From positions 1 through 64,000 of the IMG/VR virus record IMGVR_UViG_3300010883_000015: a stretch of 64,000 nt of DNA; one strand, given 5' to 3'. The position numbers were made by a program, and so were the translations under genes. The stretch comes from a virus. The notes beneath the pieces are model-generated. The model worked only from the letters and a program-made list of their open reading frames with translations, was not told where the DNA came from and searched no databases. Shown one piece after another: positions 52,684 to 60,952 of the stretch (its first letter is position 1; each line of letters opens with the position of its first letter).

Positions 52684-53484
52684 ATGCTTTCAGTATTATC
52701 AGCAAGTGGTGGAATGGATAGCACCTCTCTTTTGATGAGACTCTTAGGAGAGGGTCATGAAGTCCATGCTATTTCATTTTATTATGGTCAAACCCATTCT
52801 TTAGAATTGATTAGGCTTAAAGATAATATCACTTATCTTAGTGAAAATGGATACAAAGTAGTTCATAAAGTTATTAATATAAAATCTATCATGTCCTCCT
52901 TTCATAGCGCTCTGACTGGCTTAATTGATATGCCAGAAGGGCATTATGAAGAAGACAACATGAAAGATACTGTTGTTCCGAATAGGAATGCCATTTTTAG
53001 TTCTATCATATATGGTTATGCATTATCAGAAGCAAATAAACGAGGATGTAAAGCACAGGTTGCTCTTGGTGTTCATAGCGGGGATCATGCAATATATCCT
53101 GATTGCAGACCTGAATTCTATGACTATTTATTTATGGCTTTTGATTTTGGAAATTGGAATTCTGAAAGCGTTAAATTGTATCTTCCTTATTTAAACGGAG
53201 ATAAAGAAAGTATTCTAGTAGATGCTATCCATTATTGTAAGAAGTTAAGACTTGATTTTGATACCGTATTTGCGAACACAAACACAGGTTATGATCCAGA
53301 TGAAAAAGGAAGATCTAGCGGGAAAACTGGGGCAGATATAGAGCGCATATTAGCCTTTCACGCTATTGGAAGAACGGATCCGATAGAATATGTGGACGGA
53401 TGGGAAAGTGCCCTAAAGCACGCGATATCAACGCAAGAAAGACATGATACAGATAAAGAACAGCATTCAAATTCAGAGTCTTAA
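52684..53484 (+). CDS. queC: QueC-like protein without zinc cysteines
   Basis: A 266-aa ATP-pyrophosphatase-type protein. Seen: SGGMDSTSLL (residues 8-17), VVPNRN (97-102) and DHAIYPDCRPEF (134-145), all standard for QueC, the preQ0 synthase. The C-terminal zinc motif (C-G-x-C-x2-C-x2-R) is replaced by S212-G-K-T215-G-A-D218-I-E-R221, and the first Cys position by G202. The framework R/E/A-F residues remain. It may be a modified QueC or a paralogue with another activity, such as the decarboxylase DpdL proposed for dDG phages. Confidence 0.85.
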   Translation: MLSVLSASGGMDSTSLLMRLLGEGHEVHAISFYYGQTHSLELIRLKDNITYLSENGYKVVHKVINIKSIMSSFHSALTGLIDMPEGHYEEDNMKDTVVPNRNAIFSSIIYGYALSEANKRGCKAQVALGVHSGDHAIYPDCRPEFYDYLFMAFDFGNWNSESVKLYLPYLNGDKESILVDAIHYCKKLRLDFDTVFANTNTGYDPDEKGRSSGKTGADIERILAFHAIGRTDPIEYVDGWESALKHAISTQERHDTDKEQHSNSES

Positions 53485-53489
53485 TATCC

Positions 53490-53828
53490 ATGTCTTTATT
53501 CAAGAATAAACCATGGGGTTATGAGTTATTATTTGCTCATAGCGAATATTATGTTGGTAAGATTCTTTTCATAAAAAAAGGACATAGGCTGTCACGTCAA
53601 TACCATGAACAAAAAGATGAAACTATATTTGTTCTTAATGGAAAGCTTAATTTGGTTTTAAATAAATCAGAAGATCTTATTATTTTAGAACAAGGAGACT
53701 CTTACAGAATAAATCCACTTATAATTCACAGGATGGAGGCCAAAGAAGGAGACGTTAAATTAGTGGAAGTATCTACTCCTGAACTCAATGATATAGTCAG
53801 ATTAGAGGATGATTATGGAAGAGTTTGA
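53490..53828 (+). CDS. Cupin protein (mannose-6-phosphate isomerase type II-like)
   Basis: A 112-aa single cupin. The fold motif is clear: KPWGYELLF, RLSRQYHEQKDETIFVLNGK, and YRINPLIIHRMEAKE. Cupins of this kind often stand in nonulosonic acid and nucleotide-sugar loci. It opens the sugar cassette within the 7-deazaguanine gene cluster and overlaps the NeuA-like gene. Confidence 0.78.
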   Translation: MSLFKNKPWGYELLFAHSEYYVGKILFIKKGHRLSRQYHEQKDETIFVLNGKLNLVLNKSEDLIILEQGDSYRINPLIIHRMEAKEGDVKLVEVSTPELNDIVRLEDDYGRV

Positions 53829-54486
53829 TGATTACATATTTCTAATACCAGCGAGAAAGGGATCGAAAGGGGTTCCATTTAAAAATAGGAAACTTTTTGA
53901 CTACACAGCTAAAATAATACCTGATTCAATTAAGCATAAAGTCTACGTCTCAACTGATGATGAGTTTTTTATTGAAAAGTGTAAAGAATTTGGATTTAAT
54001 TATATAGAAAGAGACCCCTTGTTTGCACAAGATGAAACTACAACAAAGGACATGGTTAATAATTTCATTGATAATAATAAAATAGTAAATAAAACCATTA
54101 TTTTATTATATTTAACGTATCCAGAAAGAAAATGGATTGATGTTTTAGGTGCTAAAAAGTTCTATGAGTTAAAAAAATGTCAATCTTTGCTATGTAAGAA
54201 AAAAACTATTGTATCTCCTTATCTAATCCTTTATGATTTAGGAGATGATTTTGGAGAGCAGGTAATTCCACACAACCTTTGTAGGAGACAAGAATACAGA
54301 GAATGTTTTGAAATTAGCCACTTCATAAGTATATTTAGTGTCCAGAATTTAAAAGATTTAAACGTGAATTTATATAATTCAAAAACTAAATTTATGATTA
54401 TTAAAAATGCAATAGATATAGATACAACTAATGACTTAAGGGTATTTTATGACAAAAGTAAAAATAATAGCAGAGATCGGGATTAA
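53815..54486 (+). CDS. CMP-nonulosonate cytidylyltransferase, NeuA-like
   Basis: A 223-aa protein. I choose the ATG at 53815, which has AGAGG 6 nt upstream; 53809 is in the same frame. LIPARKGSKGVPFKNRK at the N-terminus is the CTP-binding motif of acylneuraminate cytidylyltransferases. VSTDDEFF and NAIDIDTTNDL are further motifs. It would activate the NeuB product as a CMP-sugar. Its stop overlaps neuB. Confidence 0.85.
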   Translation: MEEFDDYIFLIPARKGSKGVPFKNRKLFDYTAKIIPDSIKHKVYVSTDDEFFIEKCKEFGFNYIERDPLFAQDETTTKDMVNNFIDNNKIVNKTIILLYLTYPERKWIDVLGAKKFYELKKCQSLLCKKKTIVSPYLILYDLGDDFGEQVIPHNLCRRQEYRECFEISHFISIFSVQNLKDLNVNLYNSKTKFMIIKNAIDIDTTNDLRVFYDKSKNNSRDRD

Positions 54487-55273
54487 CCATAATGGTGATA
54501 TTAATATTGCCAAAGAATTGATTGATGCTTCAATACTTGCTGGTTGTGATTTTGCTAAATTTCAAAAAAGAACACCAGATATTTGTGTTCCTGAACATCA
54601 GAAATCTAAATTAAGGGAGACTCCTTGGGGTGAAATTCCTTATATAGAATATAAGAAAAAGATTGAATTTGAAAAAGAAGAGTATGAAGAATTGTTCGAT
54701 TATGTAGAAGATCTACCTATTGAAATATTTGCCTCTGTATGGGATAAGCCTTCTGTTGATTTTATGTCTAGATATACTCCATTTTCAAAAATAGGATCAG
54801 CCTTAATAACAGATTTGGAATTATGTAAATATGCTAGAAAGAAATCAGAATTTCTTATTATCTCAACAGGCATGAGTACTGAATATGAAATTGAAGATTG
54901 CATAAATGCCTGTAATCCTGACGTTGTAATGCACACGAATTCTGCTTATCCTTCGCCAGTTAATGAATTAAATCTAAATTACATTCATTGGCTAAAGGAA
55001 AAATGGCCTGAGCACGCCATTGGATATAGTGGTCATGAATATGGCTTGGTTACTACTTTTGCAGCAGTTGCAATGGGTTGCACTTGGGTAGAACGACATA
55101 TTACGCTAGAAAGAACTATGTGGGGAAGTGATCAAATGGCATCGATAGAGCCACAAGGATTTACTAAATTAGTAAAAGGGATAAGAGACATAGAAAAAGC
55201 TTGTATTTTACCCCCACAAGCGCGGGTCTTATTTCCTAGTGAAACCTCTAAAAGAGCAAGTTTAAGGAAATAA
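54449..55273 (+). CDS. N-acetylneuraminate (nonulosonate) synthase, NeuB-like
   Basis: A 274-aa TIM-barrel synthase that condenses phosphoenolpyruvate with an N-acyl hexosamine to give a sialic-acid-like sugar. Seen: IIAEIGINHNGD (6-17), FAKFQKRTPD, GYSGHEYGL and ERHITLERTMWGSDQMASIEP. It lacks the usual C-terminal SAF (antifreeze-like) domain, so it is shorter than the standard ~340 aa. Substrate (Neu5Ac or another nonulosonate) is not determined. Confidence 0.88.
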   Translation: MTKVKIIAEIGINHNGDINIAKELIDASILAGCDFAKFQKRTPDICVPEHQKSKLRETPWGEIPYIEYKKKIEFEKEEYEELFDYVEDLPIEIFASVWDKPSVDFMSRYTPFSKIGSALITDLELCKYARKKSEFLIISTGMSTEYEIEDCINACNPDVVMHTNSAYPSPVNELNLNYIHWLKEKWPEHAIGYSGHEYGLVTTFAAVAMGCTWVERHITLERTMWGSDQMASIEPQGFTKLVKGIRDIEKACILPPQARVLFPSETSKRASLRK

Positions 55274-55274
55274 G

Positions 55275-56288
55275 ATGAAAGCATTACATTTATATGCCTC
55301 TAAGGCACAGTTTAATTCTGGTGATTTCTTTCTAGGCCCTGCAACTAAATGGAAATTTGAAAAAATAATTGATTCAAAAGTAGATTGGGAAACGCTAGAC
55401 ATTAGACAATCTTTCTCAAAAGGAACTATCAATTATATAAATTCGTTTGATTATTTAATTGTTGGTGGGGGTGGATTGATTCTTCCTGATAGCAACCCAA
55501 ATGAAGTATCTTGCTGGCAATGGGCTATATCCAAAGAATTATTAGAACTCATAACGGCAAAAATATATGTAATGGCTATTGGTTATAATTTGTTTTTTGA
55601 ACAAGACATGTCCATGCCTCATCGAGAAATAGAAGATTCTATACCAAGAAGAAAAACAATATTTAAATCTAATATAGAAACCTTAATAAGGAAAAGTCAT
55701 TATTTTAGTATGAGGCATAAAGGGGACATAATTCAATTAAGGAAAATTGTTGATACTGAGTATCATTCAAAAATAGAATTTATGTTTTGCCCTGTTATTG
55801 ATTATGTTAAAAATAAGTATCTTCTTTCATTCAATTCAGGAGATTATTATACTTTTGAAATTAAAGATGATCGTCCCAACAGAAGATATAAAGGAACATC
55901 TAAAGAGGAATTTTATAGTAAATTAAAACAATTTATAGAATATTTAATATCTGAAAACAAGCCTGTTGCTATCATGTCTCATGATGGTAGTCGTTCCTTT
56001 TATGATTATTTAAAATCTAAATCTATAAATATTCCACTTTTAGACAATACAACCGCAGATGAGATTAAAATAATTACAAATTATTCAAAAGTTAAAAAAT
56101 TATATTGTATGGCAGGTCATAGTCAAATGACAGGTCACGCTCTCGGAATAGATATGTTTAGTTTAATAAGCCACAACAAATTAAAATACTTTCTTGAAGA
56201 CATAAAGAGAACAATACCTAAAGATGGTGAATATGTGTCTGAATTAACTTTAAGTAATTTAATTAAAGGATATAATGATGAATCTTGA
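55275..56288 (+). CDS. Polysaccharide pyruvyl transferase-like protein
   Basis: A 337-aa protein with AAGGAAATAAG upstream. FDYLIVGGGGLILPDS and VMAIGYNLFFEQ near residues 55-120 and FMFCPVIDY fit the polysaccharide pyruvyltransferase (CsaB/WcaK) family, which adds pyruvate ketals to sugars. Part of the sugar cassette. Similarity is of moderate strength. Confidence 0.68.
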   Translation: MKALHLYASKAQFNSGDFFLGPATKWKFEKIIDSKVDWETLDIRQSFSKGTINYINSFDYLIVGGGGLILPDSNPNEVSCWQWAISKELLELITAKIYVMAIGYNLFFEQDMSMPHREIEDSIPRRKTIFKSNIETLIRKSHYFSMRHKGDIIQLRKIVDTEYHSKIEFMFCPVIDYVKNKYLLSFNSGDYYTFEIKDDRPNRRYKGTSKEEFYSKLKQFIEYLISENKPVAIMSHDGSRSFYDYLKSKSINIPLLDNTTADEIKIITNYSKVKKLYCMAGHSQMTGHALGIDMFSLISHNKLKYFLEDIKRTIPKDGEYVSELTLSNLIKGYNDES

Positions 56289-56949
56289 ACAAGTTAAAAA
56301 AATATTTTCGAGAAAAAAGAACAGTAGAAACCCTATGATGAAATTATATAATGTAGACGAATTTTATCAGGATATAAATAAATTATTTCATTCGTATGAA
56401 AGTCTCGATATTTTAGATATTGGAGGGGGGAGAGGTCGCACATTTGATACTGTCAATTCCAATTATCATGTGTTTGATTTAAATCATCATAATAGTAAAA
56501 ATTTTATTAAAGGCGATATTACTGATCCTAAATTAAGCGTAAACAAGCAATTTGATATAATTTTTACTAAAGATACTTTTGAGCATATCTTAAACCCTTG
56601 GGAGGCCACAGATAACATCAAAAAACTTCTTAAAGAAAAAGGGGTCTTTATCTGTATAGCACCCTTTTCTTGGCGATTTCATCCTTCTCCATATGATGCT
56701 TATAGATATTCTCATCAAGGATTAAAATATATTTTTGAACATAAAAATAATATTAAAGAAATAGAGTCAGGATATATTTATGCCATTGATAAAACAAAAG
56801 GAACTTGGCCTAATAAATATGACTCTTGGATTGCTCCAGATGGAGTATATAAAGATTGCGTTTCTGCTTTTTATATAGGGATTAAAGATTCAAATTATAT
56901 TTTCAATAAAAATATTATTGTAGCCGATACTTCTCTAAATCATGATTAA
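56275..56949 (+). CDS. SAM-dependent methyltransferase
   Basis: A 224-aa class I methyltransferase. LDILDIGGGRGRTFD (about 43-57) is motif I; FDIIFTKDTFEHILNPWE follows. The target could be a sugar, as suggested by the cassette. Overlaps both neighbours by a few bases. Confidence 0.78.
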   Translation: MMNLEQVKKIFSRKKNSRNPMMKLYNVDEFYQDINKLFHSYESLDILDIGGGRGRTFDTVNSNYHVFDLNHHNSKNFIKGDITDPKLSVNKQFDIIFTKDTFEHILNPWEATDNIKKLLKEKGVFICIAPFSWRFHPSPYDAYRYSHQGLKYIFEHKNNIKEIESGYIYAIDKTKGTWPNKYDSWIAPDGVYKDCVSAFYIGIKDSNYIFNKNIIVADTSLNHD

Positions 56950-57622
56950 AAAAACAATGAATTGTGTTATTTGTAATGGTTCAAGTTTTTTATATCGTGA
57001 ACATCTTTTATTAAAAGAAGAAATATATAAATGTTCTTCTTGCTTTTATCATTTTGTAAATTGTTCAAATTTTAATGAAAAAGATATATTTGATCAGCAG
57101 AATAATAATTCTGGAAGTTTTGGTGGGAATTTTTCCAGAAATTCTAAGTATTTATCTTTATTGAAAAAACAAACAAATATTAAAAGCATATTAGAAATTG
57201 GAACACCTGATAATTACGGATTTTTAGAAATGGTTTTTAAAGAATTTGGAAAAACCATTGAAATAAATTCTCATGACTTAATAAAGAATAATTTTCCTTC
57301 TTATATTAATTTTTATTCCAATAAAGATGAATTGCTAAGAAAAGAAATTGATCTCTTGTTTTGTATTCATACTTTAGAACATATCCCAACTAATCATCTT
57401 TTAGAATTCATTTCATTTTGTAAATCTGTATCAAAAAAATACATATTTGAAGTACCTTGCTGTGAAACCCTTACAAGAGTATTAAAAAGTTCCACTCAGC
57501 CTCATTATAGTTTCTTTTCTGAATTATCATTAAAGGTTCTTTTTGAAGAGGATTTGATTCTAAATAAAACAAATGAAGTTATTAGATTTACTAATTTGGA
57601 AGAATTAAATATATTAATATAA
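56942..57622 (+). CDS. Methyltransferase with N-terminal zinc ribbon
   Basis: A 226-aa protein. N-terminal CVIC ... CSSCF (about 8-35) resembles the zinc ribbon of sugar C-methyltransferases. The core ILEIGTPDNYGFLEMV and IDLLFCIHTLEHI is a class I methyltransferase. Overlaps the preceding gene by 8 nt. The motif I GTPDNYG is unusual (G-x-G replaced by G-T-P). Confidence 0.68.
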   Translation: MIKKTMNCVICNGSSFLYREHLLLKEEIYKCSSCFYHFVNCSNFNEKDIFDQQNNNSGSFGGNFSRNSKYLSLLKKQTNIKSILEIGTPDNYGFLEMVFKEFGKTIEINSHDLIKNNFPSYINFYSNKDELLRKEIDLLFCIHTLEHIPTNHLLEFISFCKSVSKKYIFEVPCCETLTRVLKSSTQPHYSFFSELSLKVLFEEDLILNKTNEVIRFTNLEELNILI

Positions 57623-57643
57623 TTATATTAAAATGAAAGAATA

Positions 57644-57754
57644 ATGAAAAAGCTAAATATAGGCCCAGTCTCTTCTACTTCTTATTTTAAAAATCTTGCA
57701 GACTAGGAAGCAAGAGAGCATTATAGAAGTATGTATATAGAGGTTATTAAATGA
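57644..57754 (+). pseudogene. 36-codon frame interrupted by one TAG
   Basis: From ATG 57644 the frame reads MKKLNIGPVSSTSYFKNLAD, then TAG (57704-57706), then EAREHYRSMYIEVIK and TGA, overlapping the next start (ATGA at 57751). Without the TAG it would be a 36-aa gene with a typical coupling junction. It is either a recently broken small gene, a real 20-aa peptide, or a read-through product. Confidence 0.4.
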
Positions 57755-58080
57755 TTATTTATGTAGACATAGATGAAACGATCTGCAATTCTCCTGAAAA
57801 TAGAGACTATGCAAAAGCAGAACCAATTTACGCACATATTAAGGAGATAAACAGGCTATATCAACAAGGTAATACAATTATATATTGGACAGCAAGAGGG
57901 ACTGGCTCTGGTATAGATTGGAGATATATTACCGAAAATCAATTTAAAGAATGGGGCGTTCAATACCATCAATTAAAGTTTGGTAAGCCCATTTATGATC
58001 TGTTCATAGACGACAAAAATATAAATAGCGAGGTATTTTTTAATGGAGCTTTCGAGTTTAAAAAACAAGCACAAATATGA
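57751..58080 (+). CDS. HAD-superfamily phosphatase-like protein
   Basis: A 109-aa protein with AGAGGTTATTAA upstream. The HAD nucleophile motif YVDIDET (residues 4-10), the TARG motif (about 48-51) and FIDDKN near residue 90 are typical of small HAD phosphatases found in sugar biosynthesis loci. It may dephosphorylate a nonulosonate phosphate. Its end overlaps the next gene by 38 bases. Confidence 0.78.
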   Translation: MIIYVDIDETICNSPENRDYAKAEPIYAHIKEINRLYQQGNTIIYWTARGTGSGIDWRYITENQFKEWGVQYHQLKFGKPIYDLFIDDKNINSEVFFNGAFEFKKQAQI

Positions 58081-58741
58081 AGACGTATGGGTTATCGGTT
58101 CAGGATCTTCTCTTGATTTTATAGATAAATCATTTTTTGAAAACAAAATAACCGTTGGAGTTAATAGGTCTTGTTGTTATTTTGAATGCGATTATGTGGT
58201 TGCAAAAGATCTTAGAGGATTAGAAGAAATAGAAGAAAACACTTTAAATAAAAATATTCAAAAAATATATTCTTTATTTAATTGTGGGAATACTACATCA
58301 ACAAGAAATGACGAAAATAAAGATAAAGATATTGTTTATTTCCATCACCCACAAAATGGGAACCCTAGGACAGAAATCATTGGAACGACCAATAGTAATG
58401 GAGAAGACTTAATTATTGTTTCTTTATCAACAATAACTAGTGCAATTCATATTGCGGCCTATATGGGCGCTAAGAATATAATTATATGTGGTCATGATTG
58501 TGGGAAACTAAATAATAATATTTCAATAAAAGGATATAATTCTATTATCCCGCCCGTACAGGGAGCTAATGAATATGTTGAATGGTTAAACCGCATAGAA
58601 AATCATACTATAAAAGTATGTAAAAAACTTAAAGAAGTATACAATTGCAATATACATTCATTAAATCCATTCATAAATTTTAATTTAGAAGGATTTAAAT
58701 TTGAGTCAAATCCAAAAATAAACGAAAGAAGGTTTAGTTAA
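58043..58741 (+). CDS. DUF115/GT42-like putative sugar transferase
   Basis: A 232-aa protein with GAGG 8 nt upstream of the start. The N-terminal VWVIGSGSSLDFIDK...NR pattern and the later STITSAIHIAAYMGAKNIIICGHDCG are like DUF115 (motility accessory factor) and GT42 sialyltransferases, families that transfer nonulosonic acids. This would complete a make-activate-transfer set with NeuB and NeuA. Assignment is by pattern, not by close match. Confidence 0.55.
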   Translation: MELSSLKNKHKYEDVWVIGSGSSLDFIDKSFFENKITVGVNRSCCYFECDYVVAKDLRGLEEIEENTLNKNIQKIYSLFNCGNTTSTRNDENKDKDIVYFHHPQNGNPRTEIIGTTNSNGEDLIIVSLSTITSAIHIAAYMGAKNIIICGHDCGKLNNNISIKGYNSIIPPVQGANEYVEWLNRIENHTIKVCKKLKEVYNCNIHSLNPFINFNLEGFKFESNPKINERRFS

Positions 58742-58777
58742 ATATTGCCTTAAATATATAAATATAAGGAGTGAAAA

Positions 58778-58951
58778 ATGAAAAAGAGCAAAAACAAAAT
58801 AAAAACAACAACACAAAATAGATCTGAAATATTAGAAGGCAAGCCTGAAATATTAGAAAATAAAAAAATTATAAAAAATAAAGAAGAACGAGACTGGAGA
58901 TATCCTTGGGAAAAGGCGTGGAAGACTGATCTTAGAATAAAGTGGAATTAG
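58778..58951 (+). CDS. Small basic protein, 57 aa
   Basis: A frame of 57 codons preceded by AAGGAGTG 6 nt before the ATG. MKKSKNKIKTTTQNRSEILEGK..., ending in a Trp-rich tail (DWRYPWEKAWKTDLRIKWN). The strong ribosome site supports translation. A near-exact internal duplication (GKPEILE / RSEILE) is visible. Function unknown. Confidence 0.6.
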   Translation: MKKSKNKIKTTTQNRSEILEGKPEILENKKIIKNKEERDWRYPWEKAWKTDLRIKWN

Positions 58952-59032
58952 ATAAAAATAAAGATCAAGCAAATTAAGAACTTATAATAAATTACTAAAA
59001 ATTATCAAATCCGTTTAGTTGTAAAAAAAATG

Positions 59033-59077
59033 TAAATTAATCAATTAAATTGTTGATTTAACATACTGATTAATTTA
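59033..59077. promoter_or_regulatory. Inverted repeat upstream of queD
   Basis: Perfect 11-bp arms TAAATTAATCA (59033-59043) and TGATTAATTTA (59067-59077) with a 23-nt spacer, 24 nt before the queD start. Suits an operator or an mRNA leader hairpin. The rest of the 150-nt gap (58952-59101) is AT-rich. Confidence 0.45.
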
Positions 59078-59101
59078 AGTAATAATATAAGGAGAATTTT
59101 A

Positions 59102-59560
59102 ATGGGATATCAAAGTACAAAAATATTTTCAGGATATAGCACAGCCTTCAGGCAGTGGAAAGCAACTCATTCTCATTGTAAATTTATGCATGGATATGCA
59201 TTAAGTTTTAAAGTATGGTTTGAGGGAGACATAGACGAAAGAAATTGGGTAGCAGATTTCGGGTCTTTTAAAAAGAATGGAATTAAAGACAAATTAAGTA
59301 ATATATTTGATCACACTACCATCATCGCTAACGATGACCCTCTTTTGGCAGACTTTGAAAACCTGCATAACAAAGGTGCAATTCAGATTATTATAATGGA
59401 AGATGTGGGGTGTGAAGTATTTGCTAAATGTGTATCAGATATGATAAATACAATAATAAGTAAAGAAACCAATGGAAGGGTGCAAGTCAAAAGAGTTGAA
59501 TGTTTTGAAGGCTCTACAAGCAATAGTGCAATTTATGAGGCTAATAATGAGATCAAATAA
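59102..59560 (+). CDS. queD: 6-carboxytetrahydropterin synthase family, QueD-like
   Basis: A 152-aa protein with AAGGAGAATTTT upstream. It converts dihydroneopterin triphosphate to 6-carboxytetrahydropterin in the 7-deazaguanine pathway. Seen: FSGYSTAFRQWKATHSHCKFMHGYAL. Cys26 is the catalytic Cys and H30 a zinc ligand. The classic HGH is HGY32 here, and the first His is replaced while H23 and H25 are present, so the zinc site differs. VADFGSFK...DHTTI and FEGSTSNSA are also typical. Confidence 0.85.
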   Translation: MGYQSTKIFSGYSTAFRQWKATHSHCKFMHGYALSFKVWFEGDIDERNWVADFGSFKKNGIKDKLSNIFDHTTIIANDDPLLADFENLHNKGAIQIIIMEDVGCEVFAKCVSDMINTIISKETNGRVQVKRVECFEGSTSNSAIYEANNEIK

Positions 59561-59834
59561 TACTCAAATTGCGACTATAAGATTGAATTTATTAGATCTA
59601 AATAAAAGCGCGAATGAGCCTCAATTTAAATCTTTAATAAGCGATGGATGGACTGTTATTTCTTCATTGGCGGTACAAGAAGAAGAACGACCTACTTTAA
59701 TTTTACTGTTGGCTCCCCCTAAAGAAGAAATCAGGGTTAAAGTTGAAAAGGAAATAAAGATAAAACTAATAATCATGATTATTATTCAAATATTAATAGC
59801 AATTGTTTTAATAAAGGGAGGCCTGTATGCCTAA
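59547..59834 (+). CDS. Small C-tail-anchored membrane protein
   Basis: A 95-aa protein; the ATG at 59547 has GAGG 6 nt upstream (upstream in-frame ATGs lie in queD). The C-terminus is a single hydrophobic helix (KLIIMIIIQILIAIVLIKGG), so a tail-anchored inner-membrane protein. The remainder is soluble and charged. Overlaps both neighbours; function unknown. Confidence 0.6.
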   Translation: MRSNNTQIATIRLNLLDLNKSANEPQFKSLISDGWTVISSLAVQEEERPTLILLLAPPKEEIRVKVEKEIKIKLIIMIIIQILIAIVLIKGGLYA

Positions 59835-60462
59835 GGTAATAGAAGAAATAGAAGTAGAAGAAGGTCAAAAAGTAGAAACAGAAAAAGTAGGGGAATGGGT
59901 GCACCTAGATCAATTGGTGGAATGGGATCAGAATCCAAGATTTAACGACCAAGCGATAGATCAAATTGCTGATAGTATAAAAAAGTTTGGTTTTTCTTCT
60001 CCTATAATTGCTAGAAAAGCAGATAACAAAATAATTGCAGGACATACAAGATTTAAGGCTGCTCAGTCCTTAGGTATGCAATTTGTTCCTGTCCGATTTA
60101 TGGACTTGTCAGAAACAGAAGCAAAGGCTCTTGCCCTTGCCGATAACAGGCTCGGAGAGATAGCATCTTGGGACGACGGGCTGTTAGGTGACGTGCTATC
60201 TGAATTAAAGAAAGAAGGCGTAGATATGGACATATTGGGCTTTTCTCAACAAGAAGTCGATCAATTGTTAGGAAATTGGACTGATCCTTTTTGGGATGAA
60301 GATGAACTTAATAGCAGTGAATTAAATGATGACGAAATAGAAGATAATGGTCAATCAATAATCTATATCACCGTAGCTATAAATAGAGCCAAAGATACTA
60401 GTGATCTCATTACAGAATTGCTAAATAGCAACAACATAGAACATACAATTAAATTAAAATAA
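59827..60462 (+). CDS. ParB/Srx-fold DNA-binding protein
   Basis: A 211-aa protein with a ParB N-terminal domain: HLDQLVEWDQNPRFND (about 26), IADSIKKFGFSSPIIA, IIAGHTRFKAAQSLG and ALADNRLGEIASWD. This type of ParB domain is frequent in phage modules beside DNA-modification enzymes. It stands directly upstream of queF and dpdA, so a role in targeting or controlling DNA modification is plausible but not shown. Confidence 0.85.
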   Translation: MPKVIEEIEVEEGQKVETEKVGEWVHLDQLVEWDQNPRFNDQAIDQIADSIKKFGFSSPIIARKADNKIIAGHTRFKAAQSLGMQFVPVRFMDLSETEAKALALADNRLGEIASWDDGLLGDVLSELKKEGVDMDILGFSQQEVDQLLGNWTDPFWDEDELNSSELNDDEIEDNGQSIIYITVAINRAKDTSDLITELLNSNNIEHTIKLK

Positions 60463-60475
60463 AAGGATTTACAAC

Positions 60476-60952
60476 ATGACTGATGATGAAAAATATGAGT
60501 CTCATGGGAATTCTTCGCAATTAAAATCCCTTGGGAATGCCAAAACTAAATACCCAACAACGCCAGACGAGGCAGAGTTAGAGAAAATACCGTGGAAAGG
60601 AGAAGGCTTTAGTTACGTTACTTGGGAATGCCCTGAATATACTTGTGCTTGTCCCAAAACAGGCCAACCTGACTTTGCAACAGTCTATATACAATACATA
60701 CCAGAAGCATATATTGTAGAAAGTAAATCATTGAAAATATATTTATTCTCTTTCCGTAATTATGGTCATTTCCATGAAGTTGGGATTGAAAGAATTGCTA
60801 AAGATATATTTGATTTTATACAACCTAAATTCTTAAGAGTAGTTGGAGACTTCAATAAGAGAGGAGGGATATCAATTGTCCCTATTTCAGAATTTGGAGA
60901 TCTTTCTTTATCTAGCTCTATACCTATTCCTAAAATAACATATGGCTCTTAA
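60476..60952 (+). CDS. queF: PreQ0 reductase, QueF-like
   Basis: A 158-aa unimodular QueF, which reduces preQ0 to preQ1 with NADPH. Seen: CACPKTGQPDF (Cys59 as nucleophile, Asp66), VESKSLKIYLFSFRN (81-95) and HFHE (H100, E101). These match the known catalytic residues at the right spacing. Its presence points to preQ1, not preQ0, as the base inserted into DNA. It overlaps dpdA in a TAATG junction. Confidence 0.93.
   Translation: MTDDEKYESHGNSSQLKSLGNAKTKYPTTPDEAELEKIPWKGEGFSYVTWECPEYTCACPKTGQPDFATVYIQYIPEAYIVESKSLKIYLFSFRNYGHFHEVGIERIAKDIFDFIQPKFLRVVGDFNKRGGISIVPISEFGDLSLSSSIPIPKITYGS

Noticed and set aside
57704-57706. Genome-wide reassignment of TAG to an amino acid
   Set aside because: Several clear genes end in TAG exactly before the next start (for example 31317, 35069, 39132, 52123), so TAG works as a stop here.
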